Under the pieces are notes generated by a model that saw only the letters and a program-made list of their open reading frames with translations, was not told the DNA's origin and did no database searches. Positions 1 to 10,300 of a DNA stretch of 64,000 bases are shown in pieces (positions within the stretch are counted from its first letter, which is position 1; each line of letters opens with the position of its first letter). The translations under genes were made by a program, and so were the position numbers. This stretch comes from Anaerolineales bacterium. GTDB taxonomy: Bacteria > Chloroflexota > Anaerolineae > Anaerolineales > Villigracilaceae. Location of the stretch: positions 2,944,136-3,008,135 of the forward strand of contig CP129481.1 in NCBI GenBank assembly GCA_030583905.1, in the 5' to 3' direction.

Positions 1-2
1 AC

Positions 3-2696
3 ATCCCCGGCGTGGGGCTTGTGGATCAAACTGCGCCGTTACGTGTGCTGGCGGAACCTGTTTCCGTCACCCGCGAAGGCATCACACTCACCGTGGAACA
101 AGCCACTCTGGCGTTCAACAAGACGGTGATCGTGTACACGATTGAAGGTGTGACTTGGGAGATGCGTTCGCATCAGGAAGACGTGCCGGGCTGTTACTCC
201 AGTGCAGACATTCGCCTGCCTGACGGGTCTTCCCTGCGCCCTCAAACGGGCAGCGGCGGGATCAGTGCGGAAGGTCGCTGGGAAACACGCATGACGTATT
301 CCCCCGTACCCAAAAATGTCAACGAAGCAACCTTTTTGCTGGAGTGCATTCAGGGTACCCTGCCCGGGACAGCGCCCGAAAACTGGGAAATCCCGCTGCG
401 ATTTGTACCCGCTTCTTCCGATCTGAACATTGCGCCTGTAATCGACATCCCCAGCGGGACAGATACGCCCACTGACGGATTTCTGCTAGATCAAGTTGTC
501 GAGACGGATGATGGATATATCTTGGTGGGACGATTCAAATCAACGTCCCTGCCCGACAACGCGCAGGCGTTGGGATATAGTGAATCGCCCATTGTGACCG
601 ATGCCAACGGCAATGAACTACCTTACCTGACCGCCAATGATGTGGATGTCGTCAGCACGATCATGGGCGAATTTCCCTGGACATTGGAGATCAAAGGCAA
701 GGCACATGCCTGGCCCCTTACCATCCAACTCAACGCTTTGGCGGCGCAAAACTTTGACCTCTCCACTGATTTCACATTCGATGCAGGGGCAAATCCGCAA
801 GCCGGGCAGGAGTGGTTCCCCGCGCAGGATATCCAATTGGGCGATTTTGTCATACGGCTGGAACACGTCCTTTTTACGGGCAGTGGATATGTGTTCGAAA
901 TGTCCGCGCCAGCGAATGTCGGTCAGGTGGATCTGCAAATTCTCGATACGGTCCCACTTGGCGGGTCGGGTGGCGGCGACGGGCAGGGACACCTGACTGC
1001 CAGCGTGGAATATGACCAACCGCCCGTCGGGATGTTGACAATCCATCTATCCAACCCGATCTTTACTGTTCGAGATACATGGCAGCTGCAATGGACACCC
1101 GATAATGCCATCCAAAGCGATTCTCTGTATGGCATTCAACTTGTGCTGGATAAATACATTCCGATTGACGATGGGTATTATTTGATCGGTCATCTTGCAT
1201 GGGCTGACGAACGCATCCAAAGTGTGTCCGAGGCGGATATGATCCGTGCCTACGATGTGGATGGCAGGGAATTGGTTTTCGAGCGTGCCGATTCCTCTGA
1301 ATCCGCTGGGCTGATGGAGGATTTGACTGATGCGAATTGGGCCTATCGGCTGTATGGGAAAGCCTTCAACGGTCCGATCACATTACGCCTTGAAAAGGCG
1401 AACATCCTTTTCTCACCCGCAGCGCAATACACACTGGATTTGAGTTCGTTTGGTTTCGAGTTCGATGATGTCCATTTGAACAAGCCTTATAAAACTGGCT
1501 TGATCCCGCTTGAGGTTCCAGGGTTGAGCGCAAATGTATTCAACATCACCTACATCAAAGAGGGAGAGTTGTATGGTTTCGAAATCAAACTGGACACAGA
1601 CCAACAGTTGCAAGGTTTGACGTTCACCATGCAAAGCGGATTGGACACAACGGGCATGGATGCGGTCAGCGGCGCAGGCGGATCGTATCGTGATGAGCGA
1701 ACAGGGATGTTGGTTTCACGGGTCTTGACCGATGCGCGGATGAGTTTTCCGCTGGGGTTATCGGCGCAAGATGCGACCATCAGCGGAGAGTGGTCTGTGG
1801 AGTGGAATCCGCCTGCCGCGTCAGGGTCAACTCCGATGTATGCGGCTGAGGCATGTGTCACGCGTGAGAGGTGGCAGCAGGCAGCGGCAAGTCCGGAGGC
1901 GATCCCATCCGAGATCGGGCAAGTCGTGCTGGTTTCACGCGGTGCATTAGCTCCCGACCCATCCTTGTTCTTAGCCAACTTAAGCGGAAACGCAAGCATA
2001 CCGCTGGTCTTTGGAAAAGGCTCACTATCCCCTGATGGCAGGCAGTTGGTGTATAGCGATGAGTATGACCGCCTCTTTGTTTTGAATATGTTGACCAAAG
2101 AAAAAACTGCGATTGGCGAAGGACATGCGCCGCTTTGGTCACCAGACGGAAAGTACATTGCTTTTCTGCGGCAAACCAATAAGGGATTCAATGTCATTGT
2201 GATGGAAGCAAATGGAGGGGATGTCCGCGCTCTGACGGATACCACCGCAAACCCGCTTCTTTCCACGTGGACGCCTGACAGCCAGAACCTTGTCATTGCC
2301 CTCTATGAAAGAGAGGGCTATCACTTTCAATTGTTGAATGTAAGTGGCGCGGGCCAAACCTCCCTATTGCGCACAGAGCAGGCATACGACACCAACCTGG
2401 CGCTCTCTCCCGATGGATTGTGGATGGCATATCTGGATAAAGTCCCTGGCAAGATGACGCCCGGTGTATATTTCTCGCGCATGGATGGTTCGGGCAAGCG
2501 CCTGTTGATGCAGTTGGATCACTGGATGGCGTTTGCCCCTGTCTTCAGCCCGGATGGGAAATGGCTGGCGGTCAACGTGATGAACACCGACCCGCCCGAC
2601 GCGCCGATCACCCCGACACTGATCGAGTTGAGTTCATGCAAGGTCATTCCCTTATCTGGTTTGAAGGGAAGCGAGATTCAGGAGTGGGGCAAGTGA
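3..2696 (+). CDS. Large beta-rich protein with C-terminal TolB/WD40-like propeller (5' end outside window)
   Basis: The frame is open from the first bases of the window, so the true start probably lies upstream; about 897 codons are visible. The N-terminal two thirds hold several beta-sandwich-like segments that repeat a pattern of the type 'DDGYILVGRF' / 'DDGYYLIGHL' (near residues 165 and 390), resembling the immunoglobulin-like domains that follow DUF4179 modules. From about residue 650 come PD40/TolB-type blades ('LSPDGRQLVYS', 'WSPDGKYIAFL', 'LSPDGLWMAYL', 'FSPDGKWLAVN'), giving a C-terminal beta-propeller. This suggests a cell-envelope protein whose membrane anchor or signal peptide is in the missing part. 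The exact role is unknown. Base composition is like the core genes further right, and the composition changes sharply after its stop. Confidence 0.7.
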   Translation: MPGVGLVDQTAPLRVLAEPVSVTREGITLTVEQATLAFNKTVIVYTIEGVTWEMRSHQEDVPGCYSSADIRLPDGSSLRPQTGSGGISAEGRWETRMTYSPVPKNVNEATFLLECIQGTLPGTAPENWEIPLRFVPASSDLNIAPVIDIPSGTDTPTDGFLLDQVVETDDGYILVGRFKSTSLPDNAQALGYSESPIVTDANGNELPYLTANDVDVVSTIMGEFPWTLEIKGKAHAWPLTIQLNALAAQNFDLSTDFTFDAGANPQAGQEWFPAQDIQLGDFVIRLEHVLFTGSGYVFEMSAPANVGQVDLQILDTVPLGGSGGGDGQGHLTASVEYDQPPVGMLTIHLSNPIFTVRDTWQLQWTPDNAIQSDSLYGIQLVLDKYIPIDDGYYLIGHLAWADERIQSVSEADMIRAYDVDGRELVFERADSSESAGLMEDLTDANWAYRLYGKAFNGPITLRLEKANILFSPAAQYTLDLSSFGFEFDDVHLNKPYKTGLIPLEVPGLSANVFNITYIKEGELYGFEIKLDTDQQLQGLTFTMQSGLDTTGMDAVSGAGGSYRDERTGMLVSRVLTDARMSFPLGLSAQDATISGEWSVEWNPPAASGSTPMYAAEACVTRERWQQAAASPEAIPSEIGQVVLVSRGALAPDPSLFLANLSGNASIPLVFGKGSLSPDGRQLVYSDEYDRLFVLNMLTKEKTAIGEGHAPLWSPDGKYIAFLRQTNKGFNVIVMEANGGDVRALTDTTANPLLSTWTPDSQNLVIALYEREGYHFQLLNVSGAGQTSLLRTEQAYDTNLALSPDGLWMAYLDKVPGKMTPGVYFSRMDGSGKRLLMQLDHWMAFAPVFSPDGKWLAVNVMNTDPPDAPITPTLIELSSCKVIPLSGLKGSEIQEWGK

Positions 2697-3260
2697 GGGG
2701 CATCCCCCCAGAACCTGATAGGCAAAACATTGCATACCTAGACTAAAAAAACGTTTATGAAGCTGGTTGTTGATCGCAAACTTCGCCAGTTTGAATATAC
2801 AATTCAACGGGAACAGGCGCTTGTCAATGATGACAAAAATGCGTACATTTTTGGACAAAGAATTCGGGGATTCCTAGTTCTCTACACGCCTAAAATAGCT
2901 TAGTTCAACTGCTCTTGTGCGACGGTATTCAGATAATAATTAAGCTAAACATCTTCATTTTTGGGGGTTACCAATGAAAAAAAACGTCGTAAAATTGTAA
3001 AAAGTTTCGGTTCTTGCAGTTTAGTAGATGTAGTATGGGGTCGCCCCAAAAAGATATGCCACGTAAACTTACATAAGACCTCGCTCGAAAGAAACTCATT
3101 GACCCACAGTTGAAGAGGGCAGGTTGGAATTTGCGTGACCATTCAAAAGTAAAGGCTGCAATAGGGTGACAAATAACATGACAACAGGCACAGATAAGAC
3201 ATGCGCCACGATGGACTTGATCCATATATTTATGCAAGATTTGAAGAGGGTTATTTAATT
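2697..3260. other. Gene-free AT-rich stretch at the left edge of the defence island
   Basis: About 560 bases with no convincing gene on either strand. Composition turns AT-rich here compared with the gene to the left. No tRNA, direct repeat or clear attachment site was recognised. A short palindrome, TGGGGTCGCCCCA, lies near 3036-3048. This is the visible left boundary of the island, inferred from composition only. Confidence 0.5.
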
Positions 3261-4127
3261 ATGGCAATACCTGAACAGAAAAAAACGGAAGAAAGTTGCT
3301 GGTCATCAGACCATCTTAAATGGCTAAAAGACACAGGAGAGAGATTAACAACTGCCGATGGTATATCTGTGGAAGTATGGGAGTTTTGCCATGAAAAAGA
3401 TGATTCTGTTCTTTCTTCATGGGCAAGACATTTTCGAAACCACTATTGCTTTGACGTGGAAATAGATTATTTGAGAAAAGGATATGGTTTTTCGAGAGCC
3501 GAATATCTTAATAAAATCAAATTTCCAGATCCAACTGTTGCCCCTGGACCAGGTGTTCGCTCGGGTGATTTTGGAGAGATACTAATTGCGGATTATTTAG
3601 AGTTTTTTCTTGGCTTTTGGGTTCCAAGAGTACGTTATGGTTTAAAAGTGATAGCCGATGAGTCGTCAAAGGGTTGTGATACTCTTGGTTTTCTATTTGC
3701 AAAAAAAGGCGAAGAATCCCTGAACGATATTATGGTGGTATATGAAACCAAAGCCCGATTAACTGCCGACCAATTGACTGATGGCAAAAAATTATCTGGC
3801 ATTCAGGCGGCAATTAATGGCTCGGCTAAAGATAAACTGAGAATTGCTGAGTCGTTGAACTATATTAAACAGCGTTTCTTTGACAAACAGAATCTGGCTG
3901 ATGCAGATCGAATTGAACGTTTTCAAAATCTAGATGACCGTCCGTATACAGAAATCTATGGGGCAGCAGCTTTATACTCTTTCGATTCATTTATTCCAGA
4001 AACCATAAGTAGTGCAATTACTAATGACCATCCTAAAAAAGATTCACTCCGCCTAATAATTATAAAAGGTGAAAAAATAATGGATTTGGTTCATGAGCTT
4101 TATGAGAGAGCTGCCAATGAAGCCTGA
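3261..4127 (+). CDS. hamA: Hachiman defence protein HamA (DUF1837 nuclease-like)
   Basis: A 288-residue protein resembling HamA, the small subunit of the Hachiman anti-phage system, a DUF1837 protein related to PD-(D/E)XK nucleases. Visible elements in order are 'SGDFGEILIADYLEF' (about residues 100-115), 'KGCDTLGFLF' (about 137-147) and 'VVYETKARLT' (about 158-167); the Glu, Asp and E-x-K residues match the layout of that nuclease fold. The start at 3261 follows GAAGAGGG by about 11 bases; an in-frame ATG at 3201 would add 20 residues. Its end overlaps the next gene by about 11 bases, so the pair is translationally coupled. In the known system HamA is held by the helicase HamB and released as a nuclease on infection. 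The gene is AT-rich, unlike the core genes, which suggests transfer. Confidence 0.78.
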   Translation: MAIPEQKKTEESCWSSDHLKWLKDTGERLTTADGISVEVWEFCHEKDDSVLSSWARHFRNHYCFDVEIDYLRKGYGFSRAEYLNKIKFPDPTVAPGPGVRSGDFGEILIADYLEFFLGFWVPRVRYGLKVIADESSKGCDTLGFLFAKKGEESLNDIMVVYETKARLTADQLTDGKKLSGIQAAINGSAKDKLRIAESLNYIKQRFFDKQNLADADRIERFQNLDDRPYTEIYGAAALYSFDSFIPETISSAITNDHPKKDSLRLIIIKGEKIMDLVHELYERAANEA

Positions 4128-7100
4128 TCTACAATCACGGCGGGTTCTCAGCATTACTCAATCCAAGGCAAAGATGTATGAATATAATGTGCCTTTGGAT
4201 GAGCATATTGACCTCACTGCCGATCCCACAAGAGATCCTACAAGGCTTTTCCCTTTAACCATAGGGATGTTAGGTGATATTGCTGCAAAAATAAATGCTG
4301 GGGAAGCAACAGACACTGAAATTCAGGAATTACGAGATAGTCTACCTTTTTCTGCGCGTTTTTTCGATGCCTTTGTTGAAACACGCTTGAAGCAAGAAAA
4401 TGATCCATACATTCAGTTGTTAGGTTCTGCCGCCTACTATCTGTGCAATTTGTCTGGCAGTTCGAATATTCTTGCTGAGAGAATTCGGAACCATGAAATT
4501 AATTTTGAAGCACAAGGGTTAGAAAAGCTTTTATTGTGGTTACTGTTAATAAAGGATTTTCCGACTGTTTTTCCAGATGTTCCCGATAGCATTTACAAAG
4601 GGACGATTGATGCGATTCGCACGTTGATGTTGCAATTTAGCGAAACAGGCTCGCAAACAGATGCCACAATCGATGTGGCTCGCCAGCTAAGAAGAATGGC
4701 ATATGAAATTGGTACGCCTAAAGAATTATTGTTAGCAGATTTGATTGGAGCAATCATTAGAAAGCGGTTTGATAATTCGACTTGGAATTGTCTACCAAAG
4801 TATACGGATCTGCCAATTGAATCTTGGGCAGAAGTCATTAAAAAGAAAAGCTTTATAAAAGAATTTTGGTCTGCACAACATTTACTTGGAGAAAAAGGCG
4901 TTTTTAAAGGCAAGTCAGCGGTTGTGCAAATGCCTACTAGTGCTGGAAAAACAAAAGCAACAGAAGTTGTTATCAGAAGTGCTTTTTTATCCAAGCGCAC
5001 GACTCTTGCAGTAATAATTGCCCCATTCAGAGCGTTGTGTCATGAAATTCGACAGGGGTTGATTTCCGCTTTCCAAGGCGAAGACATATATGTTGACGAG
5101 TTATCAGATGTGCTTCAAATGGATTTATCCATTGAGAGAATTCTACAATTCCAACAAGTACTCGTGGCAACTCCTGAAAAATTCAATTACGTTTTAAGAC
5201 ATGAACCCGAATTGGCGCAGAAGATCGGCTTAATCATTTATGATGAAGGGCACCAGTTTGATAATGGTACGCGGGGGATTACTTATGAACTTTTGCTTAC
5301 ATCTCTAAAAGCGCATATTCTCGATACCACTCAAATTATCCTGATATCCGCAGTAATCAGTAATGCGAGTCAAATCGGGCAATGGCTTATTGGTGATGAT
5401 GCTGAGCCAGTTGTTGGACTTGATCTTGCCCCTACATTTCGCAGTATTGGCTTTTCAACAAAAACGGATCCTAGGAGAAATCTTTATTTCGTTAATCATC
5501 TTAATCCCGATGAATGGGAATATTTTGTGCCAAGAATTATCGATCAATATCAAATTGATGAAGATACGATTTTTCCTGACGTAAACGCGGGTAGGGAAAT
5601 TGCTCTGTATTTAGGTCTGAGACTTACAAACCAAGGCACAATAGCCGTTTTCTGTGGGCGAAAACGTGATGTAACTGGAATGTGCAAGTTTATAACAGAC
5701 ATTTTTGAGAAAGGGTTGCCCATGCAGCCGCCACTGGAATCTTCGAATAAGGTTGAAATTCAAAAACTCAAATTTTTACATGACAGTAACCTTGGCGAAG
5801 ATGCAATTATGTCAAAAAGCGCTGGACTAGGTATTTTTGCCCACCATAATAATGTCCCTCATGGAATTCGCTTGGCAATAGAATATGCGATAAAGAAAGA
5901 AGATGCCAAATTTGTAATTTGCACATCAACATTGGCGCAAGGAGTTAATTTACCAATTCGATATTTGATCGTGAATAGTGTTAACCAAGGGGGTGAAAGA
6001 ATATTAATTAGAGATTTCCAAAATTTAATTGGAAGATCTGGACGCTCTGGAATGCACACAGAGGGTAGCATCCTGTTTGCCGATTCGAGAATATATGATG
6101 AGCGTAATCGAAATGATTTTGCAAGAGAGCGCTGGCAAACAGTCAAGGAATTGTTGGATCCATCAAAATCTGAAAAGTGCGAAAGCAAGCTTTATTCAAT
6201 ATTCAACCCTTTGTATGGTACTGCTCCCGAATCGCCGTACAATAATATTGTGAATTTTGTCCGAGCTTACACAGCGGGTACTCTTTCAGATATTTTGCAG
6301 GTAGTGCAAGAACAAAATGCGAATAATGAAACATTCAATATGGATGTACTTCAACGAGAAATTGATTCGAAAGTAAATATCATCTCTGCAATAGAAAGTT
6401 ACTTGATGTCTAATTGGGATTCGACGCAAAACATATTAGACCGCGCCGAGGTTAGAAATTTGGCAGTAGGCACTTTAGCCTACTTTTTAGTAGTTGACGA
6501 AGAGCAGAAGGAACAAATTGAAGATTTGTTCCTTCTGCTGGCGCAAAATATTGAGACTAATATCCCCGATGTTCCCAAAAGACTAATCTTCGGCAAAACT
6601 CTTTACGGAGTTCCTGCAAGTGTCGCGATATCCGCCTGGCTTGATGAACATGGAACTGAATTGTCTGCTTCTCAAAACGAAGCTGAAATATTCGAAGTAA
6701 TGTGGAGTTTGCTGGAATCCAATATCCACAACAGTCAGTTTAGAAAATGTGACAAACCCGAATCTATGAAAAAATTAGCCCTTGAATGGTGTCACGGAGT
6801 TTCATTCAATGAATTGCTGAATATTCTCGCGCAAGATGATGCAAGACGCCAAGCAAAATCTAGGCGTATGAGATATACCTTAGAAGATGTTGTAGATGTT
6901 TGTGAAAATGGCTTTGCTTATGACGGTATCCTTGTGTTAGGTGCTGTGATTGAGTTAGTTCCAACGCTAGCGATAGACAATAGTGATGTTGTTGTTAATT
7001 CTCTTCAAGAGTTTCAAAAACAGCTCAAATACGGGCTTCCATCGCAAATGGCAGTCATATTGTATGAACTTGGCTTTGCAGATCGAGTAGTTGCAATGGA

Positions 7101-7242
7101 ACTTAGTGGGACATTTCAAGAGGTTGAGTCTAGTAAAGATGCCGTTTTACAAACTCTGAGAGCGAGACGTGAAGAAACTTTTGTTGTCTTAAACAAATAT
7201 CCTGCGTATTTTCGGCAGGTTTACGAAAATGTAGCGACATAA
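4117..7242 (+). CDS. hamB: Hachiman defence helicase HamB (SF2, Ski2-like)
   Basis: A 1041-residue superfamily 2 helicase directly coupled to hamA. Walker A is 'MPTSAGKTKATE' (encoded near 4930), motif II is 'IIYDEGHQF' (near 5235), and motif VI is 'NLIGRSGRSG' (near 6023), the spacing and 'STLAQGVNLP' motif V fitting Ski2-like helicases. About 270 residues precede the helicase core and about 330 follow it, as in HamB. Start codons at 4093, 4102 and 4117 are possible; 4117 is favoured because it has AGAGAG upstream and gives only an 11-base overlap with hamA. In the known system HamB senses DNA intermediates and controls HamA. AT-rich like its partner. Alternative: an AbpAB-type pair, which is considered related. 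Confidence 0.8.
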   Translation: MKPDLQSRRVLSITQSKAKMYEYNVPLDEHIDLTADPTRDPTRLFPLTIGMLGDIAAKINAGEATDTEIQELRDSLPFSARFFDAFVETRLKQENDPYIQLLGSAAYYLCNLSGSSNILAERIRNHEINFEAQGLEKLLLWLLLIKDFPTVFPDVPDSIYKGTIDAIRTLMLQFSETGSQTDATIDVARQLRRMAYEIGTPKELLLADLIGAIIRKRFDNSTWNCLPKYTDLPIESWAEVIKKKSFIKEFWSAQHLLGEKGVFKGKSAVVQMPTSAGKTKATEVVIRSAFLSKRTTLAVIIAPFRALCHEIRQGLISAFQGEDIYVDELSDVLQMDLSIERILQFQQVLVATPEKFNYVLRHEPELAQKIGLIIYDEGHQFDNGTRGITYELLLTSLKAHILDTTQIILISAVISNASQIGQWLIGDDAEPVVGLDLAPTFRSIGFSTKTDPRRNLYFVNHLNPDEWEYFVPRIIDQYQIDEDTIFPDVNAGREIALYLGLRLTNQGTIAVFCGRKRDVTGMCKFITDIFEKGLPMQPPLESSNKVEIQKLKFLHDSNLGEDAIMSKSAGLGIFAHHNNVPHGIRLAIEYAIKKEDAKFVICTSTLAQGVNLPIRYLIVNSVNQGGERILIRDFQNLIGRSGRSGMHTEGSILFADSRIYDERNRNDFARERWQTVKELLDPSKSEKCESKLYSIFNPLYGTAPESPYNNIVNFVRAYTAGTLSDILQVVQEQNANNETFNMDVLQREIDSKVNIISAIESYLMSNWDSTQNILDRAEVRNLAVGTLAYFLVVDEEQKEQIEDLFLLLAQNIETNIPDVPKRLIFGKTLYGVPASVAISAWLDEHGTELSASQNEAEIFEVMWSLLESNIHNSQFRKCDKPESMKKLALEWCHGVSFNELLNILAQDDARRQAKSRRMRYTLEDVVDVCENGFAYDGILVLGAVIELVPTLAIDNSDVVVNSLQEFQKQLKYGLPSQMAVILYELGFADRVVAMELSGTFQEVESSKDAVLQTLRARREETFVVLNKYPAYFRQVYENVAT

Positions 7243-7301
7243 TGAAAAAAACGATATCGTTCCAAAGTTTTTTAAAATTAAAACAGCCCAAAATCATGTC
7301 G

Positions 7302-7307
7302 TATAAT
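7302..7307 (+). promoter_or_regulatory. Putative -10 element (TATAAT) before the STAND NTPase gene
   Basis: A consensus TATAAT lies 36 bases before the ATG at 7343 in the 100-base gap after hamB. No good -35 hexamer was seen at 16-18 bases upstream. It suggests that the STAND gene has its own promoter instead of relying on hamAB read-through. Confidence 0.4.
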
Positions 7308-7342
7308 TGGCAGACAGTGGGGATATCCCCGCAGAGAAACCT

Positions 7343-10300
7343 ATGCTATCCGCCCTCTTCACCAGCGTCGCGGACGCGCTCATCTTGTATGCGATAGACA
7401 AACTCGACCCAGCCGAGCGGATCAAATCCTGGCTGCGGTTGGACCCTGCACGGCTGGCGTTCAAAAAGGCATTGGCAAGAGCGTACTCAGCATTCGCTCG
7501 TCAATATCCCGAATACACCTCCTCCTTGTTTGACCAGCCTTTCCTCAGCACGGACGCTCTCCCTGAATTCTCCAAATTACTAACCAGAAATCAGCACCCT
7601 GACCCAGCCTTGCTTGCTCAGGCGTGGGGACTTTCACTTGGCACTAGCGCGGACTTTGCTCAAGCCGCCACAAAACCAGCCGCGTATTTCCTTGAGCGCT
7701 TTGAAGCGGAACTCAAGGCAGAGCCAGCCTTGCAATCTCTTTTTGACTCGCGGACATTGGAAAGCCTGCCCAAGCTTGAAGCGGAGATTCAGAAGCTATC
7801 TACTGACCTTCAGCGCGGACTGGACGAGGCGCTGAAAGCAGCAACTGATTACCAAAAAGTAACTTTACACATTGGCGGGGATGTCAAGAACTCTAATATC
7901 GTCATTGGCGATAACAACAACGTCATCAACAATTACTATTACTCAGGTGATTTCATCGCCCTCAACGAGTACTACATCCCGCCCGATGGAGTCTTCCAGC
8001 GCGTGCGCGTGGATGAGTTCGTCGGTCGTGACTGGCTGACCGCCAAAGTGGACGCATTCCTGAATGACCCGAACCGCAAATCAGGCGCTTTCCTGTTGAT
8101 CGGTGATGCAGGTGTGGGCAAGACTTCCTTCATGGCGCATTTGGTGAAGGAGCGCAGATACCTGCACCTCTTCGCGGAGCAAGCCCCTGGAAAGGCAATG
8201 CTACAGCGGGCAATGCAGTCGCTGGGATCACAGCTCGTCACGCGCTACCAGATCGACCCATACAAAGACCGCGACACGCTAAACGCGCTTTCGGTATTTC
8301 CAGATTTTCTCGAAAGGATACTGCGACTCGCCGCCAGCACGTTGACCGAGGGCGAGAAGATCGTTATCGTCTGTGACGCACTCGATGAAGCAGGGACATT
8401 CCCCGATCACTTTGTCTTTGGCTTGCCAAAGGAATTGCCCGATGGTGTGTACTTCATCCTCTCACAGCGACCCGTAAACGTGAAGCTGCCGAACTTCGAG
8501 CCAGTGATCGAAAAACTCGAAGCACAGGGTGAGGGCAATCTGCAAGATATGCAAGCTTATTTGAGCGCCGTCGTAAAGCGACCTGAAGTGGCGGGACAAA
8601 TTCGCTCGAAGGAATATTCCGAAGAATTTTTCATCCAGACCCTGAAAGAGAAAAGCCAGGGCGTGTGGATGTACCTGCACTACATCATCAAAGAGATCGA
8701 GAGCGGAGCGCGTGCGCCATTGGACCTGGCGAATTTACCCACAGGCTTGGTGGGATATTACGCCGAATATTGGGACACCTGGCGGACAGGCAAACGCGGC
8801 AAAGGCGAGGAAGCCTGGGATGACCTGTATGCGCCCTTGCTGACCACTGTCGCAGCCGCACAGGAAGCCATCCCAGTGGACTGGTTGATCCAATGGGCGG
8901 ACGTGAACGCCAAACCCCGCGAAGTGATCCGCCTGCTCACCGAACATTGGCGTGCCTTTTTCACCGAAAAAGATAAAGACGGCAAAAAGACATATACCCC
9001 ATACCACTTGAGTTTCAAGGACTTCATCACAGGCAAAGTGGATATGAGCAAACTACCACCCGCACAAGCCAACCTTGTAAAAGACCTTGCCGCCCAAACT
9101 GTGGACGCTCACAAACGCATTGTGAACGCATTTGAAAAAGAATGTAACGGCGAATGGGAAAAACTGGTGGAGCAGGATTACCCCCGCTTGCACCTGACCG
9201 CTCACCTGAATGGTGCTGGGGAGTATGAAAAACTGCGAATCATGCTCACCGAAGGGGATGAAAAAGTCAAGTGGGCAGAGGCAAGGGAAAAGAAAGAAGA
9301 AACCTACGCAAGCTATTTGAACGATCTGACTTATGTTTGGGATTATGCCGAGCGGGAGCAGAACTACGCGCTGGCAATTCGTTGTATGTTGATCGAGAAT
9401 AGTATTCATTCGTTGGCGGCAAATATTCCACCTGAGTTGTTGGCGGAATTGGCGAAGGCAGGGATTTGGAGTTACGAGAGGTGTTTGGAGGTGATTCGAG
9501 AAAATTCAGATTCCGACTCCCAAAAAAAATCTTTGAGATTAATTGCCGCCGACCTCCCAAAGTTTTTATTACAAGAAGCCTTGTCGATAGCAGAACAGAT
9601 CAAGGATGAGTCCGATCATGCACATGCATTGGAGTCTCTTGCGCCATTCTTAGGAGAGGAACTTATTCAGCAAGTACTTAGGGATGCTCGTAAACTCAAA
9701 TATGAACCTGATCGCATTAAATTATTAGCAGAACTTATTCCGTACTTGGAAGATGAGCTCAAATCGCAAGTACTTCAAGAAAGTTTTACGGCAGCGCATC
9801 AAATAAAAGAACAAGATGACCGTTTTGGTTATTATCATTACACTCATGCAATAGTTGCTCTCGCACCACACGTAGAAGCCAAACTCAAATCACAAGCCCT
9901 GCAAGAAGCATTTGTTGCAACGCGCAAACTGGGACCAGTTATTCGCGTCTCCGAATTAACAAACTTGATTCCACATTTAGGAATGCTAGGAAATGAAATC
10001 AAATCTCAAGCATATAATGAAGCAGTCAATGCAATATACGAAACTAAAGCTTGTTACAACGAACTCGTTTACTCCCAAGTGCTAGAAATTTTTGCCCCTT
10101 GCATGGAAGATGAAATAAAGTCTCAAATATTTAAATTAGCATGCGAAATTACAGATGAATCTAACCGCGCAAGAGTTTTGATTTCTCTTGTACCGTATTT
10201 AAGGGAAGATCTCAACTTGCAGTTGATTGAAATCATACGTGAAATCAAAGACAAAAACTATCTCGCAAGAGGATTAGCACTTTTTGCGTCTAAATCAAAA

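Noticed and set aside
3036..3048. Palindrome TGGGGTCGCCCCA as an operator or attachment core
   Set aside because: Single short palindrome without partner copy or nearby recombinase; likely chance.
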